Shown here piece by piece: positions 46,974 through 54,527 of a stretch of DNA of 54,647 nt. This DNA comes from a virus. A program made the position numbers and the translations under genes. Within the stretch, counting starts at the first letter, position 1. Every line of letters begins with the position of its first letter. A model generated the notes under the pieces. It was not told the DNA's origin and made no database searches. It saw nothing but the letters and a program-made list of their open reading frames with translations. Where the stretch lies: the IMG/VR virus record IMGVR_UViG_3300048589_001642, positions 1-54,647 of that record; one strand, given 5' to 3'.

Positions 46974-48085
46974 GCCGCGTCGCCGAAGAGGCTGACCTGA
47001 CCGCCGGCCTCGGGGGTGGTGGTCGACCACTCCGCCGCGCCCGGGTCGAAGCGGCGGCGGTACCGCTCGGCGGCCATCGCGGCGTATTCGGGCTCGCGCT
47101 CGATGCCGACGGCGCGGAAGCCCTCATCGCGGGCGGCGAGCAGGGTCGTACCGGAGCCGGCGAACGGGTCGAGGACCACGCCCCCCGGAGGCGTCACCAG
47201 GCGGACGCACCACCGCATCAGGGCGAGCGGCTTGACCGTCGGATGCGTCGCCCCGTCACGCTCGGCGCTGCTCGCCTTGGCGGTGTAGAAGAACCGGGAG
47301 GGGCCGCCGGTGTCGGTGCCGCGGGGCGCGTGGCACTCGCGCTGCCCCTCGAAGTCGCCGTATGCCGTGCGGAACTTGTCCGAGTCGCGCCGGGTCGGGT
47401 TGGCTCCGGAGGTGAGCTCCCCGACCTCCCCGTCCAGCCGCGCCGCCGCCTCCTCGTCCAGCACGACGTTCCCCGTCCCGTGCTGGAGGACGTTCGCCGC
47501 CACGGTGCCGGCGAGCGGCTTGCGCGCGACGACGATCGGCTCCCACGCGGGCTTAAGGGCGGTGCCCCAGCCCTCCCACTCGGCGGCCTCCGCGGTGGCG
47601 GGGGCGGTGAGGGTGCGAGGTGCCCCGCCCTCCCATGCGTCGTCGTTCATCACTCCGAGGTCGGTCGCCGACTCGCGCCCGGCGTAGCGACCCGGACCCA
47701 CGACCTCACGCTCGGCCCCGGCCGCCTTGTCGATGGCCTTGGACACGTCCAGCGACTTCGGGAAGCCCGAGCCGTAGAGCCAGGAGAGGCAGTCGCGGAT
47801 CTCGAAGCCCGCGTCCTCGATCGCGCAGGTCAGCCGGTGGTAGGTGCGCGTGCCGCCGAACGCGAGCATGTGCCCGCCGGGCTTGAGGACGCGGAGGGCT
47901 TCGACCGCCCACGTCTCACACCACGACTGGAAGTCGCGTGAGTCGCGGGCCATGCGGCGCTGGTAGTCCACCCCCGCGCGCTGACGGCCGCCCTGCCGGG
48001 AGGCCCCCGCGTTCACGGCGTCCTGGGCACCGTTGCGCCGCATCGGCATATCGGCGGGGGCAAAGGTCGAGTCCCACTTCTTCCC
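46970..48085 (-). pseudogene. DNA methyltransferase lacking the DPPY half
   Basis: From ATG 48049 the frame codes 359 residues: MARDSRDFQSWCETWAVEAL, RVLKPGGHMLAFGGTRTYHR, AIEDAGFEIRDCLSWLYGSG, FPKSLDVSKAIDKA and the SAM motif DPFAGSGTTLLAARDEGFRA. This class begins with a DPPY catalytic motif and a GKxWD segment. Here similarity starts only at GKKWDSTFAPAD (48085), with no start codon and no DPPY; upstream sequence belongs to an HTH gene in another frame. The protein is unlikely to methylate DNA. Confidence 0.75.
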
Positions 48086-48191
48086 CGCGCTCGGTCGCGA
48101 CCTCTCGGATCGTCGGGGAGTAGCCGAGCCGGTCGGCGACCGTCGCGGCTGCCTGGAGGGTCTGACGGGCGGAGGCGCCGGGTCCTCCCAT
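48086..48191 (-). pseudogene. 5' fragment of a LexA-type HTH gene
   Basis: From ATG 48191 the frame reads MGGPGASARQTLQAAATVAD and RLGYSPTIREVATERGEE, which resembles the N-terminal winged helix of LexA-type regulators (GYxPTIREVA). It then enters the methyltransferase segment out of frame and would stop at 47916. It looks like the surviving end of a gene joined to the methyltransferase by a deletion. Confidence 0.55.
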
Positions 48192-48724
48192 CAGGGGACC
48201 GGCTTGTAGCCGAGGCGGGCGTGCCCGCAGTTCGGCCAGGGAGCGAGGCCGCGCGACTCGTAGGCCCGGTCGGCTGCGCGCATCTGGCGCCACGCCGGCC
48301 AGTTGTTCGCCGTGCCGAGGGTCGCGTAGGCGTCGGGGTCGTAGGTCTGCTGGAAGGTCCGGTCCATCTGGAGCCCGCCGTAGTAGCCGTTCCCGGTGTT
48401 GACGTCCCAGTTGATCGCGCCCTTTCCGTCCCCCGACTCGCAGGAGGCGACGCGGAGCCACATCGCCTCGCGGGCGGAGCGGCGGGCGAGCTCCAGGTGA
48501 CGGCGCTCGGCCGCGGGGTGTGTCGCCCTCCAGCGCGACTCGGCGCGCGCCATGAAGCGCGACCACCGGAACGGGGTCTCGGCCTTCGTGCGCTCGAGGA
48601 GGTCCGGGTAGACCTTGGCGAGGACGGCCTGCCGCGGGATGTCGTGGTGCGCGGTCGCGGTCTCGGCGGCGAAGAGGACGCCGAAGGCGACGGCCGCTGC
48701 GGTGATGACCCGGGCGCCCCTCAC
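48191..48724 (-). CDS. Secreted transglycosylase-like (Rpf/lysozyme) protein
   Basis: 177 residues from GTG 48724 (GTGA overlap). Signal peptide about 1-25 (RVITAAAVAFGVLFAAETATA). Helical middle, then the catalytic domain WLRVASCESGDGKGAINWDV (Glu96), NTGNGYYGGLQMDRTFQQTY and WPAWRQMRAADRAYESRG, as in resuscitation-promoting factors and phage transglycosylases. It would cut glycan strands outside the membrane. It is in the early operon, apart from the amidase. Confidence 0.78.
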   Translation of the reverse strand: MRGARVITAAAVAFGVLFAAETATAHHDIPRQAVLAKVYPDLLERTKAETPFRWSRFMARAESRWRATHPAAERRHLELARRSAREAMWLRVASCESGDGKGAINWDVNTGNGYYGGLQMDRTFQQTYDPDAYATLGTANNWPAWRQMRAADRAYESRGLAPWPNCGHARLGYKPVP

Positions 48725-48909
48725 GCAATCATCTCCGAGAGGGCGATCGCGAGGCCGAAGAGCGCGGCCCCGAGGATCATGCCGACGCCGACGTCGATCC
48801 CCCACTCGATCGCGGGGTGGTGGCGGAGCGGGCGCTCGGCTCGGCCGACGAACGGGTCGCCGGGGAGGGTGGGCGACGGCTCGCCGCAGACGGCGTCGTC
48901 GTAGTTCAT
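48721..48909 (-). CDS. Small membrane protein
   Basis: 62 residues with one helix at the C terminus (IDVGVGMILGAALFGLAIAL). The N-terminal part is polar. ATG at 48909 overlaps the upstream stop. It might regulate the secreted transglycosylase downstream; function unknown. Confidence 0.6.
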   Translation of the reverse strand: MNYDDAVCGEPSPTLPGDPFVGRAERPLRHHPAIEWGIDVGVGMILGAALFGLAIALSEMIA

Positions 48910-49052
48910 CGAGGGACCTCCGGGGTCGTGTGGGTTGTCGGGGTGGAGTAGGGGGCCGTCGGGCCGACCGGGCGGACGTCTGCCTGGACGACGACCCACA
49001 GGCCGATCAGGACGGCGGCGAGGACGAGGACGCCTCGGGCGGTGCGGCGCAT
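48906..49052 (-). CDS. Small single-pass membrane protein
   Basis: 48 residues (MRRTARGVLVLAAVLIGLWV, then a Pro/Thr tail). The helix is near the N terminus with positive charges before it. The ATG at 49052 overlaps the previous stop. No family recognised. Confidence 0.55.
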   Translation of the reverse strand: MRRTARGVLVLAAVLIGLWVVVQADVRPVGPTAPYSTPTTHTTPEVPR

Positions 49053-49429
49053 CAGGCGCCACCGCGAGCACGGTCGTCGGCGGCGAGGGCGGCGTCGATC
49101 AGGACCCGGATCGAGTCCAGATATCGGACGTCCGGCCTGCTCATGGAGAGGGCGTCGACCAGGCCGTCGCCCGACCGCCTGAGCGCTGTCCGCAGCGCCT
49201 TCGCCCGCTCCTCGGCGGCGAGGCCCCGACGCATCCAGTCCTCGGCACGCTCCTCGGCGACGTCCCTCTCGGCCTTGGCGTTCTTGGTCCGACCGATGGC
49301 CGCCAGTTCTTCCGCCTCGGCAGCCTCGACGGTCGCCTCCCACCGCGACACGGCGTAGAAGGTGTGGGGCGCCATCGCCGCGACGGCCATGAACTCCGCC
49401 CGCTCCTCGCGGGTCAGCGGCTCGGCCAT
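49052..49429 (-). CDS. Coiled-coil protein
   Basis: 125 residues, helical throughout (LTREERAEFMAVAAMAPHTF, EAAEAEELAAIGRTKNAKAE, RDVAEERAEDWMRRGLAAEE, RAKALRTALRRSG). ATG at 49429 and GTG at 49432 are both possible. No family recognised. Confidence 0.6.
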   Translation of the reverse strand: MAEPLTREERAEFMAVAAMAPHTFYAVSRWEATVEAAEAEELAAIGRTKNAKAERDVAEERAEDWMRRGLAAEERAKALRTALRRSGDGLVDALSMSRPDVRYLDSIRVLIDAALAADDRARGGA

Positions 49430-49650
49430 CACGCGCTCCTCTCGCAGGCGTGGAGGGTGAAGCCGAGGCCGCGGCCGGCCGGGACGATCTGACCCTCGCG
49501 GTCGTTCAGGAGGATCACGGTCCCGCCCTCGGCGGGCGTCGCATTGAGGACGAGCCACTTCGACGAGTCCACCTCGCGGACGAGGAGGATCCGCTCCGGG
49601 CAGGACCGGCAGGCGGTCGGCTCGGGCGGTCGGGGGCCGCCTCGGCTCAT
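49429..49650 (-). CDS. Small zinc-binding-type protein
   Basis: 73 residues. CRSCPERILLVREVDSSKWL, VLNATPAEGGTVILLND and a late Cys (LHACERSA) resemble a small actinophage protein with a CxxC followed by strands. The ATG overlaps the next gene upstream. Confidence 0.65.
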   Translation of the reverse strand: MSRGGPRPPEPTACRSCPERILLVREVDSSKWLVLNATPAEGGTVILLNDREGQIVPAGRGLGFTLHACERSA

Positions 49651-50177
49651 CGCCCGCCGCCGATCGCGAGGCGCTGCCCGAGGTCGCCGACGACGGCCTC
49701 GATCGCCTCGCGCTGCGGTCCGGCCGGCAGGGACGCGAGGCCCCGGCTCCGGGTCTGCCGCTGCCGCGCCGCCTTCCACATGTCGCGGAGCTGCGCGCGG
49801 GCGGTCCCGAGATTGTCCTCGTCCACCGCGCAGAGCGTCCGCCATCCGAAGGAGGCGACGACCTCGGCGAGGGCGGGGTCGTCGAAGGTCGGCGAGCCGA
49901 GGTAGCCCTCGCGGCGGATCTGCCGCTGCACGTCCGCCCATGCCGTGTCCCACGCCTCGGGGTCCACGACCTCGCCGGCGAGGCGGGCGAGCTGCCCGCC
50001 GTCGGGGGGGAAGCCCGCGCCCTCGCGACCGTAGACCTCGAGCCCGGCGAGGACGGCGCCGAGCTCCTGTCCGGCGACCGTCGGCCACCAGGCGCGCGCC
50101 CACTCGACCGACCGGGGTCGGTCGGGCCACCGCTCGTTCATCGTCTCGACGACGACTGCCCACTCTTTCGGCGTCAT
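49647..50177 (-). CDS. Helicase-loader-like replication protein
   Basis: 176 residues. MTPKEWAVVVETMNERWPDR, VAGQELGAVLAGLEVYGREG and GFPPDGGQLARLAGEV fit the N-terminal domain of G39P-like helicase loaders, where the last segment reads FPPxPGEI. It directly follows the initiator, as loader genes do. The remaining half is helical. Identification is by pattern. Confidence 0.65.
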   Translation of the reverse strand: MTPKEWAVVVETMNERWPDRPRSVEWARAWWPTVAGQELGAVLAGLEVYGREGAGFPPDGGQLARLAGEVVDPEAWDTAWADVQRQIRREGYLGSPTFDDPALAEVVASFGWRTLCAVDEDNLGTARAQLRDMWKAARQRQTRSRGLASLPAGPQREAIEAVVGDLGQRLAIGGGR

Positions 50178-50998
50178 GCGACGCGCTCCTCAGACTCGGC
50201 CCACTCGCGGAGCCCGGATCGCCGGACCTCCCGGTCGAGGGCATTTCCGTTGCGTCTCGCGTCTCGCTTCGCCTGAGCGACGAGGGTCGGCCACTTCGCC
50301 CGGAGCTTTGGCATCGCGAGGATGTTCGGAGCCCAGAACTCGCTAGCGGCGACCCACGCGATCGCGCGCTCGATCTGCTCGGGCGTCCGGCCGTCGCGAT
50401 CGACCATGAGGCGGGCGGCCCGGAGCCATGCGTCAGTGATGCGTGGACGCTCGTCCGACTGGCGCTCGACGTGGTCTGCGAGCAAGCCGCAGAGCCGCTC
50501 GGCATGCAGGCGGCCCTCGGTCGCCTGCTGCTCTTCTCTTAGGTCTTTCCCTTCCTCTTCTATTAGAGGAGGGGGCGATCCGCCCCCCACGGGCGGGGTC
50601 TGCTGCCCGCCACGGGCGGGGCGTTCTGCCCTCCCCGTGGCGGCCCCCACGGGCGGGGCAATCTGCCCTCTCCGCAGCGATCCTCCGAACTCCTCCCGCC
50701 ACACGAATGCGTAGCGGTTGGAGCCGCCCTGGATCCGAGCGTGTCCGGTCCGCTCGCGGATGATGAGGCCCGCCTCGACGAGCGCGTTCGTCGCCCTCTT
50801 CACGGTCGAGGGATCCATACCGAGGCGCCCGCTCATCTCGTGGTGGGTGAACTCGACCCACTCGCCGTCGGCCTCGCCGGCGGCGGCGCTGTAGACGGCC
50901 TTCGCCGTCCAGGTGATCTCGAGCGCGCAAAGCCAGTCGGGGAAGAAAAGCCCGGTGAACATCCGCTTGGGGCAGAAGAGGATCGGCTCGTCGCTCAT
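50174..50998 (-). CDS. Replication initiator-like winged-helix protein
   Basis: 274 residues. The winged helix at about 20-110 (WLCALEITWTAKAVYSAAAG, FTHHEMSGRLGMDPSTVKRA, TNALVEAGLIIRERTG, SNRYAFVWREEFGG) resembles phage initiators. A Gly/Pro-rich linker encodes the iteron-like repeats. The C-terminal part (LRAARLMVDRDGRTPEQIER, AIAWVAASEFWAPNILAMPK) resembles DnaD/DnaB-type replisome organisers. As in lambda O, the origin may lie within the gene. Upstream of the loader-like gene. Confidence 0.72.
   Translation of the reverse strand: MSDEPILFCPKRMFTGLFFPDWLCALEITWTAKAVYSAAAGEADGEWVEFTHHEMSGRLGMDPSTVKRATNALVEAGLIIRERTGHARIQGGSNRYAFVWREEFGGSLRRGQIAPPVGAATGRAERPARGGQQTPPVGGGSPPPLIEEEGKDLREEQQATEGRLHAERLCGLLADHVERQSDERPRITDAWLRAARLMVDRDGRTPEQIERAIAWVAASEFWAPNILAMPKLRAKWPTLVAQAKRDARRNGNALDREVRRSGLREWAESEERVA
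50587..50667. repeat. Iteron-like direct repeats, putative phage origin
   Basis: Three 21-bp units CCACGGGCGGGG-N4-CTGCC at 50587-50607, 50610-50630 and 50647-50667, with a partial inverted copy (CCCCGTGG) at 50633-50640. A pyrimidine- and AT-rich stretch at about 50528-50572 adjoins them, as in lambdoid origins. The codons give PPVG repeats. Confidence 0.6.
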
Positions 50999-51546
50999 CG
51001 CCGCACCCACGGGCGCCCGTCGGCGATGACCGCCACGAAGACGCGGTGCATCTGATCCGGGTCGTCGCCCTCGACCTCATCGACTGCCGCAAGAGCTCGG
51101 TCGATGACCGCGTCGTAGCGCCGATAAGCCCGCGCTTCGTTCGTCCGACTCCTGCTGACGCGGTACGCGGGATCCAGGTCACAGGCGTGACTACGGGCGG
51201 CGACGTCGGCGAGCACGGCATCTTCGTGGCGGAGCCGAAGGTCGCTCTTCCTAGAGTTGCAGCGCCGACAGGACGCGACGAGGTTCCCAACCTCCCAAGG
51301 CCCACCAAGAGACTCGGGCACGATGTGGTCAAGGAGGAGCCGTGCGGTCTCCACGCGGAGGAAGGGCGCCTCCTCCGGCTCGAGCTCAGACCAGGGCGTC
51401 GCGCAGTACCAGCAAGTCCAGCGGTCGCGGTAGAAGACGCTCGACTGCGAGACGCGGCGGATCGGCAGCGTGTCCAGGTCGTAGGCGAACGCCTCGCCAT
51501 TGCGGTAGAGAATCCCGTCGCGGACGTCTTCGGGGCGCATGAACAT
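50995..51546 (-). CDS. HNH endonuclease
   Basis: 183 residues. CWYCATPWSELEPEEAPFLR, LLLDHIVPESLGGPWEVGNL and VASCRRCNSRKSDLR form the full HNH motif (two CxxC pairs with DH). The C-terminal half is helical and charged. ATG at 51546 or GTG at 51549 are possible starts. It is in the replication operon. Confidence 0.8.
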   Translation of the reverse strand: MFMRPEDVRDGILYRNGEAFAYDLDTLPIRRVSQSSVFYRDRWTCWYCATPWSELEPEEAPFLRVETARLLLDHIVPESLGGPWEVGNLVASCRRCNSRKSDLRLRHEDAVLADVAARSHACDLDPAYRVSRSRTNEARAYRRYDAVIDRALAAVDEVEGDDPDQMHRVFVAVIADGRPWVRR

Positions 51547-51884
51547 CACGCGGCCGCCAGCGATCGGGGGACCGGCGGGCGTAGCTCGCGGATCTCGTAG
51601 ACCCCGTCGAGGTCCGGGTGCGCGGCCATGATCGCCCGCGCGTAGCGACTCGTGTAGTTGTTGTTCAGGCGGAAGGGGGCGCCCGAGGTGCGGAGCGCGT
51701 GGTCCCACCGGACGACCTCGAAGAGCATCTTGATCCCGACGCGCCGGAGGCCCCGCGACCGGGCCTCGCGGGTGAGGCGGACGAGCTCGGTCATGACGTG
51801 CGGGTTCTCTGCGTGGAAGGCGGCGAAGTCGCGGTCGATCGCGTCCTCGCGGCGGGAGAGGTCGAGCGAGAGCTGATCGGTCAC
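51546..51884 (-). CDS. Conserved phage protein of unknown function
   Basis: 112 residues. FAAFHAENPHVMTELVRLTR, RGLRRVGIKMLFEVVRWDHA and FRLNNNYTSRYARAIMAAHP match a protein widely seen in phages and prophages (NNNYTSRYAR motif). Its biochemical function is not known to me. GTG at 51884 overlaps the previous stop. Confidence 0.8.
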   Translation of the reverse strand: MTDQLSLDLSRREDAIDRDFAAFHAENPHVMTELVRLTREARSRGLRRVGIKMLFEVVRWDHALRTSGAPFRLNNNYTSRYARAIMAAHPDLDGVYEIRELRPPVPRSLAAA

Positions 51885-52141
51885 GACCACCCCTCGGGGA
51901 GCGTGTTCGGCGTCGCGGCGGCCTCTTCGCTCGCCCGCCGCGCGACGACCGTCTCTTCGGATTCCATGCGGAACGCGGTCAGGCAGTCGGAGCACAGGTA
52001 GGGGCGCCGACGCCGAGCGCCCGGCCGCATCCGCCCGTATGCCTCGCGGACCATCGCCGGGAGGGGAGTCGAGGCGAGCCACACGACGGCGTCGCGACGG
52101 CAGCCGTCGCACCAGCCGATCTCGGCGAGGGGGCGCCTCAT
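51881..52141 (-). CDS. Zinc-finger protein
   Basis: 86 residues. WCDGCRRDAVVWLAS and YLCSDCLTAFRMESEE supply two CxxC pairs separated by a basic stretch (RMRPGARRRRP). Overlaps the RusA gene. It likely binds nucleic acid. Confidence 0.7.
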   Translation of the reverse strand: MRRPLAEIGWCDGCRRDAVVWLASTPLPAMVREAYGRMRPGARRRRPYLCSDCLTAFRMESEETVVARRASEEAAATPNTLPEGWS

Positions 52142-52659
52142 GCCGCGACCTCGGTCACGAACATCGCCGAGACCCAGACGACCGTCCGGGCGCCTCGCCC
52201 GTCATCCCAGACCTTGTCGACCTGGAGCGAGCAGACCTGGTGGTCGTCCGTCCATGCGAGGCCCTTGAGCCCGTCGAGGATCGGCTTCGCGAGGTTGTCG
52301 AGGTCGGCCAGCGTCGAAGTCGGCAGGTGCGAGCGCAGGCCGGCGGCCGAGAGCCCCCCGCCCTTGAGGAGGTGACCGGCCGGGCGCGGGTAGACCGCGA
52401 GGATCCTCACGGCGACCGGGCCCGTGATGCGCTTCGGCCGCCCGGCGCGACCGCCCGAGAACGTCCACGCCTGCGAGACGTCGGCCTGTACCGCCTTGGT
52501 CTTCGCCTGCGAGTAGCGGCGCCCGTCCGGGGTCGTGCCCGCGCGCTCGCCCGGACGAGGGCGGCCCTTGATCTCCAGGCGCACGGGGGCGACCGGGGCG
52601 CTCGCCCATGAGGTCCACTCGGCGGCCCACCCGCGCTCGGCGGCGGCGAGGTCAGTCAT
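52138..52659 (-). CDS. rusA: RusA-type Holliday junction resolvase
   Basis: 173 residues. The catalytic signature DLDNLAKPILDGLKGLAWTD (from residue 119) with DDHQVCSLQVDKVW is complete, including the acidic triad. Strands in the first half (VAPVRLEIKGRPRPG, VRILAVYPRPAGH) fit. RusA cuts four-way junctions arising in replication or recombination, probably together with ERF. ATG at 52659. Confidence 0.88.
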   Translation of the reverse strand: MTDLAAAERGWAAEWTSWASAPVAPVRLEIKGRPRPGERAGTTPDGRRYSQAKTKAVQADVSQAWTFSGGRAGRPKRITGPVAVRILAVYPRPAGHLLKGGGLSAAGLRSHLPTSTLADLDNLAKPILDGLKGLAWTDDHQVCSLQVDKVWDDGRGARTVVWVSAMFVTEVAA

Positions 52660-53153
52660 CGGCGCACCCGCTCGAGCACCTCGGCGACGGCCGAGTCCTG
52701 ACGGATCCACCTACGGTTCGGCGGCGGCGGGTCCTCGGAGACGAGAGCGCGGGCGCGCTCGACGGCCGAGGCGGGGTGCGCCTCGGGCTCGCGGAGGATC
52801 GCGCGGGCTTGGGTCTGGCGGTGCCGGAGGTGCTCGTCCGGGTCGAGCTGCCGGCGGGCGACCTGCCACATCCGGGCGTGATCGGGGCCGCAGGTCCGAC
52901 GACGGGCGGGGCGCGAGCATCCGGGGATGGCGCACACCGACGTCGGCTCGTCCGCGGGCGGGTCCGTCTCGGCGGCTCTCGCGCGCTCGGCGGCGATCTC
53001 CGCGCGCCGTCGCTCCTCCCGGGCCCGGCGGTTCGCCGAGCGGTCGGAGGGCTTCGCCCGCCGCGATAGCCTCGACTGGACCGCCTGCTTCGTGACGCCG
53101 TACCGCGCGCCGATCTCGACGTAGGTCTCGCCGTCGCGCCAGAGCGCGAGCAT
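52656..53153 (-). CDS. HTH protein with zinc motif, first gene of the early operon
   Basis: 165 residues from ATG 53153. MLALWRDGETYVEIGARYGV and TKQAVQSRLSRRAK form a helix-turn-helix; a CAIPGCSRPARRRTCGPDHA zinc motif follows at about 73-92. The rest is helical and charged. The frame is open upstream to about 53310 and follows the conserved leader at 53315, but no normal start occurs there except the rare CTG near 53311. It may be an early regulator. Confidence 0.6.
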   Translation of the reverse strand: MLALWRDGETYVEIGARYGVTKQAVQSRLSRRAKPSDRSANRRAREERRRAEIAAERARAAETDPPADEPTSVCAIPGCSRPARRRTCGPDHARMWQVARRQLDPDEHLRHRQTQARAILREPEAHPASAVERARALVSEDPPPPNRRWIRQDSAVAEVLERVRR

Positions 53154-53186
53154 CGCGGCCGTCTTGTCCCCGTCCTCGTGTCCCCC

Positions 53187-53199
53187 CCGTGCATCACGG
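53187..53199. promoter_or_regulatory. Palindrome of the GTGATGCAC family, site 3
   Basis: CCGTGATGCACGG (read on the minus strand). Shares its core with the sites at 53338-53352 and 54502-54516. Confidence 0.6.
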
Positions 53200-53314
53200 A
53201 GGCGGGTCGGGGCGGGGTCGGGCGAGGCGTGATCGCCGTTGCGATGCGGCTCGGGCCTGACCCCTAGGGGGTCTCGACCATGAGCATCGGATGTCCTGCT
53301 TCCTGATCGCAGCG

Positions 53315-53401
53315 GGGTTCCTCGCCCTCTCGCGGTCCCGGTGCATCACCGGAACATCACCAACGCGAGGGACGATACCCGCCTCGACCTGATTAGGTCA
53401 A
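53315..53401 (-). promoter_or_regulatory. Early-operon promoter, operator and leader
   Basis: -35 TTGACC (53401-53396), 18-bp spacer, -10 TATCGT (53377-53372). CGACCTGATTAGGTCA (53385-53400) overlaps -35 and spacer. A GTGATGCAC palindrome (53338-53352) lies in the transcribed leader, followed by the conserved ribosome-site leader GAGGGCGAGGAACCC (53329-53315). Confidence 0.78.
53338..53352. promoter_or_regulatory. Palindrome of the GTGATGCAC family, site 2
   Basis: CCGGTGATGCACCGG on the minus strand, a perfect 6-3-6 palindrome downstream of the early promoter. Confidence 0.65.
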
Positions 53402-53402
53402 G

Positions 53403-54488
53403 TCATGGCAGGAGGTCGGCGAGGTCGAGGACCGGATCGACGTCGTCGTCGATGAGGACGTGCGAGTAGACGTTGAGCGTCATCGCCGGGGACGAGTGCC
53501 CGAGGCGCTCGCGCACGACCGTGATCGGGACGCCCTGCATCACCAGGCGCGAGGCGTAGCGATGGCGGAGCATGTGGGGCGTGAGCGTCGGGCGCCCCCG
53601 CAGCGTCGTCCTCTTGTAGAGGATGTTCTGTAGCGACTTCCCCGAGAATCCGAGGACCGGCCGGTCGGGGCCGACGTCGTCGGGGATCAGCGCGAGGGTC
53701 GCGGGGCGGAGCGGTATCCAGCGCTCGCCGTGCCGGCCCGCCCGTGTCGTCTTCTTCGTGCGCTCGCGCCGGACGAGGATCCGCCCGCGGGAGCGGTCGA
53801 CGTCGCGGGCGAGCAGCGCCTCGGCCTCGCCGATCCTCATGCCCGAGCCCTCGATCACGCAGAGGATCGGGCCCCATCGCTCCGGGAGTGAGCGGACGAG
53901 CTCGACGAGGTACGCGGCCGAGGGCGGGCGGACCTCCGGGGAGTGATAGACCGGCAGGGTCAGACGGTCGCGGGCGACGGGATTCGGGTCGATGCCGGCC
54001 CGCGCCAGGGCGTCGCGCAGGAGGGCGACCGAGGCTCCGATCGAGGACGCCCCGAGCCTCCCCTCCCCCGCGACCCGATTGATCCAGCGCTGCACGACCA
54101 CGGGCGTCAGCTCGCCGACGCGCATCGCGCGGATCTCGGGCGGCAGGCGGCGCAGGCTGGAGCCGTAGTTGCCGATCGTCGCCTCGTCCACGTCCACCCG
54201 GGCGGCGATGTGATCGGCGACGAGCGCCTCGACGGTCGGCGATCGCTCAATCCGCTCGGAGGGATTGAGGTCCGGCACCCGGCCGGCGGCGAGCTCCTCG
54301 AGGATGTACCCGCGGCGGGCCTCGGCGAGCTTGCGCGTTCGCTCGCTGCCGCCGTGCCGCAGGCGCGAGTCGCGGCCCCCGAGGCGCCATCGGACGATGT
54401 ACCGCCGCTCGCCCTTCTCACCCGGCCGGGCGGCGCGCCAGCGGCCGTCGGCGCCGCGGACCCGGACGAGGATGTGCGCCGATCCCAT
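53403..54488 (-). CDS. int: Tyrosine integrase
   Basis: 361 residues. An arm-binding-like N terminus, a core-binding helical domain (about 85-180), and the catalytic domain with Arg218 (GSGMRIGEAEALL), Lys near 246, His305 and Arg308 (HMLRHRYAS), His331 (RLGHSSPAMTL) and Tyr341 (NVYSHV). All catalytic residues are present, so it should integrate and excise the phage. The ATG lies 6 bases from a TATCTT -10, so the mRNA is probably leaderless. No attachment site was recognised next to it. Confidence 0.92.
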   Translation of the reverse strand: MGSAHILVRVRGADGRWRAARPGEKGERRYIVRWRLGGRDSRLRHGGSERTRKLAEARRGYILEELAAGRVPDLNPSERIERSPTVEALVADHIAARVDVDEATIGNYGSSLRRLPPEIRAMRVGELTPVVVQRWINRVAGEGRLGASSIGASVALLRDALARAGIDPNPVARDRLTLPVYHSPEVRPPSAAYLVELVRSLPERWGPILCVIEGSGMRIGEAEALLARDVDRSRGRILVRRERTKKTTRAGRHGERWIPLRPATLALIPDDVGPDRPVLGFSGKSLQNILYKRTTLRGRPTLTPHMLRHRYASRLVMQGVPITVVRERLGHSSPAMTLNVYSHVLIDDDVDPVLDLADLLP

Positions 54489-54494
54489 CGGGCG

Positions 54495-54525
54495 AAGATA
54501 CCCCGTGATGCACGGGTGAGGTCAA
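54495..54525 (-). promoter_or_regulatory. Integrase promoter with central operator
   Basis: -35 TTGACC (54525-54520), 19-bp spacer, -10 TATCTT (54500-54495), ATG 6 bases later. The spacer is nearly filled by the palindrome CCCGTGATGCACGGG (54502-54516), so a bound protein would block this promoter. Confidence 0.72.
54502..54516. promoter_or_regulatory. Palindrome of the GTGATGCAC family, site 1
   Basis: CCCGTGATGCACGGG, perfect 6-3-6 palindrome inside the integrase promoter. Confidence 0.7.
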
Positions 54526-54527
54526 CG

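Noticed and set aside
53250-53290. Short ATG frame (MLMVETP) after the early leader
   Set aside because: Stops after seven codons; probably chance, though it may mark the true start region of the next gene.
53403-54527. Search for an attP core next to the integrase
   Set aside because: No tRNA-like segment or repeated core could be recognised, and the bacterial junctions are not in the window.
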